Both the position numbers and the translations under genes were made by a program. The notes under the pieces are model-generated. The model was not told the DNA's origin. It saw only the letters and a list, made by a program, of their open reading frames with translations, and did not search any database. Positions 1 to 14,306 of a stretch of DNA of 64,000 bases are shown piece by piece. Each line of letters begins with the position of its first letter. Positions within the stretch are counted from its first letter, which is position 1. The stretch comes from Pegea sp. RAD2-039 (taxonomy: Eukaryota; Chordata; Thaliacea; Salpida; Salpidae), in assembly GCA_034620365.1 (NCBI GenBank), contig JAQGEQ010000023.1, forward strand, positions 461,574 to 525,573, written 5' to 3'.

Positions 1-1965
<1,965 letters not shown>

Positions 1966-3765
1966 TTTTAAATTTATAAGGTATAAAACTGTTTTGAACA
2001 AAATATTTCTGAAAAAAATTGTCTTGATTTTAGCATAAACATACATTTGATAAAAAATATATTTAACAGTTTATGGTTAAGTAAAATTATTATAAAATTA
2101 ATTGAATATTATCAAAATTAAAAGTATAAAAACTATTTAGAGAGATAAATCGTTCATACAAGTTTACTTTTTAAGAAAATAAAAAGTAAAAATTCAAAAA
2201 AGTATTTATCAAAAACTTAATATAATGATTTAAATGAAGTTTTACCTTAAAATAAAATTATCCAAAATAGATTTAAAATCTTACTCTAAAACTGAGGTAA
2301 AAATAACATACTAATAAAAAATTTAAAATAATTTAAAATTAATCACAAATTAACAAGAAAGATTTACTGTTAATAAGTTAGTAAAGTTTTATATTAAAAA
2401 TAAAGATATAACAAAAAAAAGTTACATCTGTAGTATGAAAAAACAAGATACAAAATATTTTCAAATTCAAAAATACAGAAACGATAGTGACGGTCAAAAC
2501 AATAATTTAAAAACTGCAGTTTTACCACATAACGAAATTTAAAAATCGACAATTATGGCACTTTTTTAAAGCTTACCCCTCATTTGCCTAATTTGAACGT
2601 TCAATCATATATTTTTAGTTTTGAAATATTAATTACGAAGTATAAACAATTCTCTCATAAAAATCTAATTTTGGTTTTATTCCCAGTAATTTCTAAAATA
2701 ATAAAGAGTAAAAAAGTCGTTGAAAGCCTGTTTACTTAAGAGTCTAACAGACACTACTACAGTTACTTAAAATGATATTAAGAATACAGAATAAATATCT
2801 ACTAATACTTATAATGAAAATTCAGCATGATAAAAGACTGCAATAAATTGACAAACAGGTTTAATACTAACACTAAAAAGTAAACATTTATTTTTCTCAT
2901 CGAGAAAACATAAGTGTACAAAGTTTAAAAGGAGTTTTTGTCAGTATAAATAAATCAGGTTGTATATTTCTTTTCTATAAACAAAAAATCAGTATTGTTT
3001 AAGATTTGCGGTATTATTTGCCAACTATATTATGCGCAGCTTTGAATATAATAAAGTTCTGTCAAAGAATTATAATTGGTAGTAGCTGGCAAGTTTAAAG
3101 TAATGACTACAAGATTTATAAGATATAAATTTATGATTGATAAGCTGTCTCAGAGGTATGACTTCAACCAAGCGTAAATAAAAAAGAGAACACTATCCTT
3201 ACAAATTTAGTGCTGCATTTAAATAAATTAGTAAAGCATATATAGCATCAAACAAAAACAAAAGCTAACTTAGTATTTAGTAGGATTTTTAATTTTATAT
3301 TTTGTGATTGGTAACTTATTTCTTCTTATCGTTTATAATAATACCATTAACTAATGTAATTAGTTTTTCATCTAGTTGAGATTTGACTTTTATAGTAGGC
3401 TAAATAAACAACGTTTATGAATGCTGAATTACAAATATTTTCATGTCAACGTTTTCAATCATATCGCTTATAATCTTAAACTACATGATTTACTCAAGTT
3501 TTCTAAATAATTGCAGTTTTTTGTTCAGAATATATTTTACAGTGTCTATTTTTCTTACTGAACTATTTTCGACAAACAGCCATAATTGGGTAAAGTTTGT
3601 TATGTTACATAAAAATGTTCAGCGTATTTTTAATAACTTTCTTATCAACTCTAACATGATTAGAGGATATTTCTTCGTTTTTTTTAATAAGGTTCATTCT
3701 TATATTTTTTATCAATACTTTTAGACAAAACAGCTTTTTAGAAATATTTATCATAATTGTTTAGG
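1966..3765. other. Intergenic, divergent promoter region
   Basis: This stretch separates two genes that are transcribed away from each other (SHCBP1-like to the left, DUS1L to the right). It is A/T-rich. The part next to the SHCBP1-like gene is A-rich on the + strand, and the part next to DUS1L is T-rich. A 93-codon open frame at 3443-3724 is low-complexity and has no recognisable domain. No gene or repeat is recognised. Confidence 0.6.
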
Positions 3766-6185
3766 ATGAAAGAAAAATTAGGTGGTTATGAATTTTATTC
3801 AAAAGTATTGGGTAATCCAACAAAAGTTGTTGCACCTATGGTTGATCAAAGTGAGCTTGCTTGGAGGATGTTAAGTAGAAAATATGGTGCTGAACTTTGT
3901 TATAGCCCCATGTTTCATTCTTCTGTCTTCTTAAAAGATCCACAATACCGGTTAGTTTATATCTTATAAGATTTAATGAATTTCTTATCAGGCTATAAAT
4001 ATTTACTGATAGTACAAAGTTTATACTAATTGATATATGTTCTTTTTTCAAACTATTTGTCAAGCTTATTTCAATTTATTTTTGAAGGTAACATTCTTTT
4101 TATTATTATGTTTCATAAATTGTTTATAAATTTATTTACTCTATATACAATTTGCTATTATTGAATAGATATGCTAATAATTAATAATTTCTAAAATATA
4201 GAAAAGTATAACTGATATTTAAGTTTTTGTTTTGTCATTTTTTAATTTGATCTGTAGAGGTTTTTATAAACCATTTTATTTATTACTATTTGCAATAAAT
4301 CAGTCATAGTAAGAATGCTTCTTAGGTAATTAATATAATTTTAATCTGACCAGCTGTATGAGTATATAAATCATTTAATTATATATTGTCTTATTTGTTT
4401 AAAGCTTATGAAATAAATTGAACCAATAACCATAATTCAAATATCTTGTTTTTATCACTTTTTAAATTCTTGTTTTACTTCTTTATTATCTGAGATTGTT
4501 AAAATGTACAATATTGAAAGCTTTTTTCTACTTATATTTTTCTACTTAGTGTACAATTAAGGTTTTTGTTCAAAATGTAAATTAAATGTTGTGGCTGAAA
4601 CTTATTGTGTTTTTAGCAAGTTTTTTTTAATACTTATTTCAAAAAAATATTTATTTAAGCTTATAGTTAGTTTATTTTTGTATATATTTATAAAAAATAT
4701 ATAATCTCAGTTTAATTTCAAAGTTTTGATTTGAAACTTTTTTGATGGTTTTATTCATAGGAATGATGCCCTGGCTAGCTGTAAAGAAGACAGACCTCTT
4801 ATAATCCAATTTTGTGGCAATGACCCGGACATAATTATTAGGGCATCCAAATTGGCTGAGAAACATTGTGATGCAATTGATTTAAATTTAGGATGTCCTC
4901 AGGTTGAAACTAATTTAATATTTTAATATTTTTCAAATAGTTTAAAACTCCTCCTGTGTTTTCTAACTTAAGTTTTTGGGATAAATTTTTGAATAAGATG
5001 AATGATAAAAAAACAACTCAATTTTCAACTCCTCATCAGATGATTGCTAAAAGAGGATATTACGGAGCGTTTTTAGAAAAGGATTGGAAATTGATTGAAG
5101 AGATCATAAAACGTTGCCATGAAGAACTTGATGTCCCTATAACTTGTAAAATTCGTGTATTTGATGATATCAAGAAATCAGTGGAATACGCTCGTATGAT
5201 TGAAAGGTTACAACTTCTTTGCATCTCATTTAAAGTCTTAAGAAGATGTTATTTTTAGAGCAGGGTGCCAACTTTTAACTGTTCACGGACGGACAAAAGA
5301 AATGAAAGGTCCGAACACCGGAATTGCTAGCTGGAAGCACATCAAAGCTATCAAAGAATCTCTTCAAATCCCTGTAATTGCAAATGGAAACATCCAGTAT
5401 AAACAAGACTACTTAAGGTAGGTGAGATCAGTATCTTCATCATCTTCATCATTTATTTCATCAGATGTATGGAAGAAACTAATGTAGATGGAGTTATGAT
5501 AGCGGAAGGAAGTCTTCGGAACCCTGCTCTTTTTCAAGGCGTAAATCCTATAGTATGGGACATCACAGAAGAATATTTAGATCTAGTGGACATATACCCA
5601 TGTCCACTGTCTTATGTTCGAGGTCACGTGTTCAAAATGTGTCATCACGCTCTACAGCGCCACCATGTGGCGCGCGAAGCAGTTGCTACTTCTAAATCGC
5701 TTTCTGACATCCGAACAGCAGTCAGTCTTCTGAAACAGATCTGTACTGAACAATGTCATCAATCAAGTGATGACGTCACACATACTGATGACGTTGCACT
5801 TCCTCTTCCTCATTGGATGTGTCAACCCTACATCAGACCTCCTCCACCAGAAACTTCGATCCCCAACGAGAAGATCAAAGATGAAAATGCAAAGATTTCA
5901 AAGAAGAAGATGAAGAAGCTAATAAAAAGGAAGCATGCTCCTAATGTTGAAGGAATGACTTTAGAAGAAAGCGCTAGAAAGCTTCTTGCTTTTGAGATTG
6001 AACGAAGTAAGATGAAGATCACTTATTCGAAGTGTGTCTTGTGTGGAAATCCGGCTGGTGAGAAGTGTGTCTTTAAAAGTTGTAGACTTTGTTGCAAGAA
6101 AAGGTCGAAAGAAGTTGAAACTATTAACTGTTATCCCCATAAGCAAGCTCGAAAAATGAAATCTGCCAACAAAAATAAAGTTTAA
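3766..6185 (+). CDS. DUS1L: tRNA-dihydrouridine(16/17) synthase, DUS1L-like
   Basis: An FMN enzyme that reduces uridine to dihydrouridine in the D-loop of tRNA. Five exons join in phase to give 456 residues: 3766-3950, 4761-4902, 5040-5206, 5259-5417 and 5465-6185. The Dus TIM barrel fills about residues 15-310: [13 protein letters not shown] near the start, LNLGCPQ with the catalytic Cys at about 107 followed by KRGYYGAFL, then CKIRVF, LTVHGRT and NGNI. The tail carries a basic lysine-rich stretch and a Cys cluster (CVLCGNP through CRLCCKK) typical of DUS1L. Human DUS1L is of similar length. The ATG lies directly after a TTGTTTAG acceptor, so a spliced leader or 5'-UTR intron is likely. An AATAAA overlaps the last codons (6174-6179). 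Confidence 0.95.
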
Positions 6186-9100
6186 TTTTCTTGCTATTCC
6201 AAAAATCATTTTTTATTCATGCAAACTTTTAGTGAAGTAGTTTGCATATCAAATTGTTCTTCACTATTTATTGTTTAGCTTTTGGTGCTTTCATTTATTT
6301 ATTTATTTATACCTTCCACTGACTCTATGATTGATAACTTAAAAAGTCTCAGGTGAAAATTTGCTCAATTTTTTTTCTTACTAAAACATACTTGATCCGA
6401 TTTTCTAGAAATAATCATTTCCAAATTTGTCAGCAATAATGATCAACTAAAAAATATTGATATTTAGAAGTAAAAATCAAACTGAAATAGAACTGGGTTT
6501 ATTTTCCAGTAAAATTTTAAGAATTTTCTGTTTTTGTTGCATCCAAAATTATGTGATAAAAATAAATGGCTTTCACTAACTTTGAAATTTTTCATACAAA
6601 TTTTTAGCTGGTGTTAGTCTTATAGCTGAGGTTATCTATAAATAGCAAATAGTTTTGAAAGTTATGGAAAAAAATTGATTAATTTCATTCTAAGTAAAAG
6701 CATTCAAATAAAGAGTAGAATCAAAATGATTAATTCTACTAAAATATTGATATTTATCTAGCGGAAAATTTGACAATTTAATATTAAAATAAATGAAAGT
6801 AAAGAAGTTGTTATTATGAATTCATGAAGCAACTTTATCATATGTTAAATAACAAGTTTTAACAAGAATGATATCAAGATAACCAATTAAATTTCTTTCA
6901 ATCGTTACAGTTTTTACTAGAGGACTTCTTATGTTGAAATCTTCAATAATTATTTTTTAATCTTAGCTTCTTTTTAATTACTGTATGGTATTTAAATACA
7001 TTTGTTAGCAAACTGATTACCAGGTTTATTAGAAATCCTGTTGTTAATTATTACTTTAAGTATACAAAAATTACAGCTTTTAACATTAAGTCTTCCGATA
7101 TCAAATAAATACATTTTACTTGATTGGTTCTTTGTTCTAGCTTTGCTTTTTAGTAAATTTAAAATGTCAGAATCTACAATATTTAGTTTTCTTAGAAAAA
7201 AACCATTTAAGAAGTTGTTAAAAAGTTTGTTTGCAAGCTTATAGCTATTAAATGAAAAAACTTTACTTTCTCAGTAAAAAATAGATTTCAGTCGAAAAAA
7301 TACCAAAAAATAGATAAACTGTTCTAAAAATTGGTAAGATTATCTATAATAAAACGTCCTTTTTACAAAATCAGTTATATCAAGTTATGATAATTAAAGT
7401 TATTTAATTTTTACAATTGATAATTGCAAATTACAAAATATACATTTTTTATTTCAAAGATGTATAAGCTCCAAAATATCTGATTAGTGTTATTACCACC
7501 GTGATTAGATTTTACAAACGATTGAATATATAATGTATCAGATCCACAATTAAAACTTTTTGATTTTTACATCTTCCATCTCTTAGTAGTCATAAAAACT
7601 TTAAGTTGTAAATTAACCGAGCTTCTTTGAGTAAATAGTGAAGCATCATCAAAGCGTTGACTTGTCATAAAAAATTTGTAGGCCCACAAATAAAAAGTAT
7701 ATATGTTGTTTATTTCTGCAAGTCTGAGCCATTTGTATGTTGCATTTACATTCATAATTTTTAAAGTATCAGTAGATTTTTTGAAACAATAAGGTGTTCA
7801 AAGAGTTTTAGTTAAGCAAATTAGAAAGAAAAAGGCTAGTAGTTGTTGAAGTTTTAGGAAATAGAAAAATACTTAAACTTAACAACTGTTATTGTACTGC
7901 AAGCTGAACCATGAAAACTGTTGTCTGATTTTTTTGAAAGTCTTTAACTTAATATGAAGATTTTAATGAATAAAAGTTAAAGAATGTTTTAAAAATAGAA
8001 CTTTAAATATAATTTTGATTTACAAAATCTATTATAATAGTCAGGTAAAACTTGACTTCAGTTTTATTTTGAGTAGATATTTTGATAAATTTTATTCTAA
8101 ATTTTTTACGTTCATTATTATTTCATCCAACTTGTTATTTAAAACTTGTGACATTTCTGTAATGATTCACATATAACGGTTGAAAAGAACAACAAGAGTT
8201 AGACTTTTGCGTCATACATATTGATGTCACATCCGTATGTAAGTTGCAATCAGTTTTTCCATTATTTTAACGCCTATAATGAAATTGAAAAGTAAAAGCT
8301 ATCAAGTCTAAAATCTGATCTAAGTTTTGACTTTTCTTTAAAAACATGTTTATTGAGTAACAAACTTTTTTATGAGTTTAGACTTGAGTAATATTTATTA
8401 CATATTGATGAAATAATGTAAAAAATATCAATGGTAAATAAGAAATCTTAAATGAAAAAAGTCGAGTTATTACAATTATGAAATCAATGTTTTTTTTTAG
8501 ATAAATATTAACTTAGTTTCATTTTTTCACAGTGTAGACTTGAAAATAGTTTATCAGTTATTAGCAAGCTTTATTATTTTAAATTTTTCAAAAGGAGCAT
8601 TATAGTATGATCACTATTAAGCAAAGATTTTTTGTGTCCAATGTTGATTTGTGGTTATGTAATTATTTTAGAATTCAGTTTCAAAAATTAAAAAAGAAAA
8701 CAGGAAATTGAACAACTTGCTCAAACTTACTCAGCCTTCAACTTTGTTTTGATAAAACTAGTTTTTTGTTTATCAACATTTCTATAAATGATAAAGACTT
8801 TAAATAATTTTTGATGTTATACTAAATTTACATTTGCTTTAAGAAAGTAGAAAAAATACCATAAGGTTTTTTTTTCAGATGTTACTAAACTACAAAGTAT
8901 TTCTTTGCCAAATAGCTAACTAGTTTCACTTTGTAGGCAGCCTAATATAAAGACTTGGAAATTTTTCATTAAGTCAAAAGTAGTCAAGAAAGAATAGCAA
9001 ATAAGATTTATTTACTCTTATGATTTGGTTTATAAGGAAGCTATATTAGATTTTTAAAAGAAATTAGTTCTAAAGTGTTTATTATGTTAGATGAAAAAAT

Positions 9101-9702
9101 AATATCCTACTTTCATATATTGGTAAAAGTTTATTGAAAAAAAAACCCTAATATGATACAAACTTATTCTTAAGTACAAAGTGCTATTATCTTTGGTTAC
9201 TGTTTAATTTGCTGTATTTTAGTAAACAAGTATAAAAATATATCTTTAATTAAATAAAAACTCTCTAAAGCGTTTCTATGTAACTTGAATTACTACTTTA
9301 TTTTCATTTCTTAAAAGTCACGGTAAATTTTCAGTTTAGCTTTTTTATTTTACAGTAGCAGTCAGTAACCAACTAACAGATTTTAGTTATTTCGCTTTTT
9401 AGTTGAATTTGTTCTTAAAATTGTAACTAAGTTTATTAATCATACTTAAAACAACTTCTGTTACTCACTTATTAATCGTAATTATAGCTAATAATAATTT
9501 GAAAGTTTAGTTTTACTAAAAATAAATTTTCAAAATATATTGTTGTTAAAGATCTTATAACAGTGCGAAAACATCATCTATAATTGTTGATTAACTTTAT
9601 AATTTGAAATAGCAATTTCATTATTTTAAATTAAAACTATTTCACAAGTATTTTTAGAATTTTTCAATACATTTCTGCTTTTCTGGTCGTCATAGTTAAA
9701 TA
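6186..9702. other. Intergenic, no gene recognised
   Basis: A/T-rich spacer of about 3.5 kb. A short ATTT microsatellite lies near 6290-6312. The open frames here (for example 7041-7244 and 7567-7755) are short, low-complexity and lack conserved motifs or splice partners. The last few hundred bases would hold the adaptor gene's promoter and leader. Confidence 0.6.
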
Positions 9703-12700
9703 ATGAGCTCAGAGGTAAGTACTTTAAATTGATTACTTTATCTTAGAAAGCTTAAAAGATGTTCACATAACTGAGCTAGTGTTAGTTGTATGTTTGCCAC
9801 TAGACTATTAGTAACATCAATCAAATCTGTACAGATTCAAAAATATAAATGTTTGTTTTATTTATTTACAGCAACCAGCGTGGATGAAGGAGCTAGCTGC
9901 TCTACGTCGTAATAGTGCTCTAAACGATGCCACTAAGTCAAATCCATGGCAGAATAAAGGAAATCAACAAACAACTAATCAAAGAAGCAGTCTTCTATCA
10001 AGAAATAAGTTTACTTCATCAAGTCCAGGTATAAACGAAAGAAAAGAAAATCAAGATACTGGAAAATCGTTAGCTGAAACATTAAGAGAAAGATTAGATG
10101 AAAGAAAAACAAGAGAGGCTCTCGAAAACCACACAGAGGAGTCTAATAGTAGTTCAAAGAAAAATATGGAATGCAAGGATGACGTTTGCCAACAGCAACA
10201 AGTTTCTAACTTTATGAGAGAAGGTAGTCGTGTTGGAAACAAAACAAATTCTGTTAAGTTTGATCAATCAAAGAAAAATGATCCTGTGAAACCAAACTCA
10301 TGGCTTCACAGTGCAAAGATTAAAGAAAAAAATTCAAATATTTCAACTTCAAATTCTCTCAATAAATCTTCTAGCATGCAAAATCATCAAAGTATTCGTT
10401 TTTACATTTTTTATTACTCATATTAGAATGATATTTAATTATGCTGATCTATCATTCATCATTTCCTCAAGCTTTCATATTATTATTTGTATAGCTTGAA
10501 TAAACAACTACAGAGATATTCATTTACTCTTTAAAAAGATTTTTAGAGTTTATTTTAATGATTTAAAACTCTTCGCGAATTAAACATAATAATTTTATGA
10601 TATTTTAATGTTTAAATTTTCTTTCGTTTTAATTCTCTTCTAATTATCTGCTTCATATATCACGATTGTTGTACAAATTTATTAAAACCACCATTGTGTA
10701 AAATTAAGTTTAAAAATCATAAAATCTAGATTGAAAAATAATTTATTTTTTCATTTAAATTTTGTTGTTAAAAATTTAGTTTTTAAACAAATTAGCTTTA
10801 ATGAATTTTTAAAATAAGTTTCGTCATCTTATAATGTTGTTCACAGAAAATCTTCCTCCGCCACCGAGCTTCGTTGTCAACTCAGATTCTTCCCAAGCCT
10901 ATTCTTCGGATACTTATTTGACATCTTACCAACCACAAGAGGTATTTCCAATACCTCCTAAGCCACCAATGAGTGCTTTACCATCAAAAAAACCCCAATT
11001 TTACAAAACATCTTCTTCAAATCAAATCCAATCATCAAAAATTGAACCCAGATCTTCATTGCCTAATATACAATCACCTAAAAATATATTTTCGGCTCCA
11101 ACTGTCGAAAATTCATTTCCTGGACCTCCTTTACCATCGAAACCACTTCCTGATCCACCTCTATCATCTATCCCCTTACCTGGACCACCCTTGCCATCCA
11201 AACCATTTTCTGGACCACCCTTACCGTCCAAACCATTTCCTGGACCATCTATTCAATCAAAACCACTTCCTGAACCACCATTACCATCCAAACCATTTTC
11301 TGGACCACCCTTACCGTCCAAACCATTTCCTGGACCATCTATTCAATCAAAACCACTTCCTGAACCACCATTATCATCCAAACCATTTTCTGGACCACCC
11401 TTACCGTCCAAACCACTTCCTGGACCATCTATTCAATCAAAACCACTTCCTGATCCACCATTACCATCCAAACCACTTCCTGAACCACCCTTACCATCCA
11501 AACCATTTTCTGGACCACCCTTACCGTCCAAACCATTTCCTGGACCATCTATTCAATCAAAACCACTTCCTGATCCACCATTATCATCCAAACCATTTTC
11601 TGGACCACCTTTGCCGTCCAAACCATTTCCTGGACCACCTTTGCCGTCCAAACCATTTCCTGGACCATCTATTCAATCCAAACCACTTCCTGAACCACCA
11701 CTACCATCCAAACCATTTTCTGAACCACCATTACCATCCAAACCATTTTTTGAACCACCTTTGCCGTCCAAACCTCTACTTGAGCCCTCTAAAACATTCC
11801 CAGAACCTCCTTTAGCATCCCCACCACTCTCTGGTCCTTCTTTATCATCTAAACCAGAATCACCAGTTCCTTCTAGGACATCTTTTCTGTATAGAACAGC
11901 AAAAACAGGTTTGTAACTTCCTATTTATTTTGATTTCTAATAACCGATATTTTAGGTGAACCAAGAAGAAAGTCAATTCCACAAGATATTCTCCAACGTC
12001 CAAAACCTGCTAAGCCGGTCAAACCTGCGATCATAAAAGGTCTTATGGAAACTAATTATTTAGTTTTGATTTCTAAAGCAAGCAAAACTTCAAAATTTCC
12101 GAGAAAAGTTTTTTGAAAAGTCTTAACGTCAGCAGTTTTATGAAAACTTGATTATTTGTAGGAAAAAATCTTCACTATGCCAGGAAATCGTTACCAGCTT
12201 TACCTGAAAATGGTAACTAAACACCTAAATAATAATATTTGATAATAAGTTGCTTAAAAAAGTTTTTATTTATCTATTTTTAAATAGTTTTATAATCTGT
12301 AAAACAATTTTCAGTGCCTTCAATACAATCATCACAAAATATGATGTAAGTACATCCACAACAGACAAAGATCTTTTCAGTGAACTACCAGATGTTTGTC
12401 GTCGGCTTTAAAAGTAACAAGATTGTTTAGAGATACTTGGGATGATGAGGAAGCCCCTGATGTTATTTATCAAGACACAGATAATCCTGATCCTGCACCT
12501 ATTCTTCCACAAAGACCACTGACTCTTCCACCAAGAAGACCTTCCATTACAGGTTGCCGGAAAACTTACTTATTGTTTCTAAACTTTATCTAATATTGCT
12601 TACTAGAGCCAGATAATGTATACTTAGACACCGAAGCAATACCTCCGGAACCGGCACCTGCATCTGTTCTTGCATTTGCTCCTAAACTAAAGTTTAGTTT

Positions 12701-14306
12701 TTTTGGAAGGTTTGTTGGAATGATTAGATCACAAACTATTTTACAAATTGAGGAAATTTAATAAATAAATAATAAATAAATCTTGCAGCATGCTTTGTTT
12801 GTTTATAATCTAATTTATTTGATTGAATTTATGTGAAAATAAGAATCTTATTGAAAATATTTGCAATAGTAATAAGGTTAAGTTTTATTCTGTGTGGATA
12901 ATTATAAAGTTTGTGGCTGGTTTGGTATGTTGCTTGTAGTTTTATAAATGTACAAACTTCAAATCAGGTCGCAAAAAAAGCAACAGCCTCAAACAGACGA
13001 TGTTTATGAGGACACAGCAACTCCTGGTAAGTTTAACGGGTGATGAAAAGTTTGAACTTTTTTGAATATATGATTCTCTTTTTTCAGAAAAAAATTTACA
13101 AGATGTAAGTAAAGACAAATTCAGTTTCGAAAATTCAAAGATATTTTGATTTATGATTATTTTTTTAAGAATCTGGACCAGGATACATATGAGTGTTTTG
13201 ATGCAAGGTTGGTAGGGTATTTTATTGGACAAAAAGATTAAAAGTTCAATAATGCGATTTATAATTACTTTCAGTACTGTTCCTCTTTCCGATAGTATAA
13301 AAAAGGATAAGAAAAAAGAAAAAGAGATGAGAAAAAAGTTTAAGGTAAGTAAATTTCTTAGACGTTTCAAATAAGTAAAATTAAGGTACATATACTCATA
13401 TGAGTTCCATCAAAAGAATCTTTTGAAAATAAGACTTTCGTAATTTTTTTCAGAACATGATTTTAATAAAAGAATGATTTTTAGATCTCTAATTGAAAAT
13501 TAAAAATTATATTTAAAAAAAGAATTTATTAATAGCTTCCAAAGGATGGGGAAATCCCTGTTCAAAGCCAAGCTTCAATTATAGCTGTCGCCAAAGGTGG
13601 GGGTAAAGATCTTCCAGTATTTCAAGGAGAGATGGTTTATGTCATCAGAACTGAAGATTGTCCTAAAAGAAAATGGTTGATTAAGAATAGTGCAGGAGTT
13701 TGTAAGACTTTAGAATGTTATATGTTCAAATAATTATGAAGTTTATAATATTTTTTGGATAAAATTGTTACTTGAAATTCTTGAAACTTTGAAACTTAAA
13801 AAATTAAAGTAAAACTGAAAAATTGTGAATTAGCGTTGCTTCTTTTTTTATAAAGTTATAATTTTTTAGATGGCTATGTAGAATCCGAAAAAGTGAAAAT
13901 AGATACGTCAGACATTCATAGAACCGCTGAAAGATTCTCTACAAAAAAACAGTGAGTTTACTTCAATTCTATTGATGTATTTGGTTGTTCACGAATGTAA
14001 AGATAGATTTCGATACTTTTGATAACTGCTTATTATTCTGATTTTAAATTTTTTTTTATTTTGTTTACTTAATTCAAGGTAAAAATTCTTATATTAATCC
14101 GATTTACATAATAGAATAGAAGAAGCTATACCACAGGATATTCCTGAAGATATATATGACAATGCATGTAAGTTAAGTTTTATAAAATTTAAAAAATTTC
14201 TCAATCTGTTTAAAGAAATATAAATAGCTTCAAAAAATACTTGAAATTCTCTAAATATAAATTTATTTTAGGTGTTCCAACAGAAGATATCTATGAAATA
14301 CTTTAA
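9703..14306 (+). CDS. ADAP/FYB-like adaptor with proline repeat array and helical SH3 domain
   Basis: Sixteen exons join in phase to give 847 residues: 9703-9714, 9872-10391, 10847-11908, 11956-12039, 12162-12212, 12315-12345, 12392-12552, 12607-12709, 12968-13026, 13088-13104, 13170-13207, 13275-13344, 13536-13701, 13870-13951, 14115-14167 and 14272-14306. The N-terminus has a Trp-containing helix (PAWMKELAALRR). About residues 268-491 are decamers of the PLPSKPFPGP type carrying PxxPxK SH3 ligands. Next come acidic Tyr motifs (VIYQDT, NVYLDT, DVYEDT). A basic helix KEKEMRKKFK leads into a helically extended SH3 domain (about 737-815), and the tail has DIYDN and DIYEIL. The KEKEMRKKFK-hSH3 join is the hallmark of vertebrate FYB/ADAP and PRAM1, scaffolds that link tyrosine kinases, SLP-76 and Ena/VASP to integrin and actin. 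The precise ortholog is unclear. Confidence 0.85.
11110..11790 (+). repeat. 30-bp coding minisatellite with 90-bp higher-order unit
   Basis: Within exon 3 of the adaptor gene, 30-bp units encoding decamers such as PLPSKPFSGP, PLPSKPFPGP and SIQSKPLPEP repeat more than 20 times. They often run in the fixed order A-B-C, giving a 90-bp period. Neighbouring 90-bp units are nearly identical at the nucleotide level (for example around 11220-11310 and 11310-11400), so expansion looks recent. Because the unit length is a multiple of three, a second frame also stays open across the array (10973-11815). That frame is a shadow. Confidence 0.93.

Noticed and set aside
3443-3724. 93-codon open frame upstream of DUS1L
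   Set aside because: Low-complexity Phe/Ile/Ser composition from T-rich DNA, with no domain. It probably lies in the DUS1L leader region.
10973-11815. 280-codon open frame rich in His, Asn, Leu and Phe
   Set aside because: It is the +1 frame of the proline-rich repeat array and stays open only because the repeat unit is a multiple of three.
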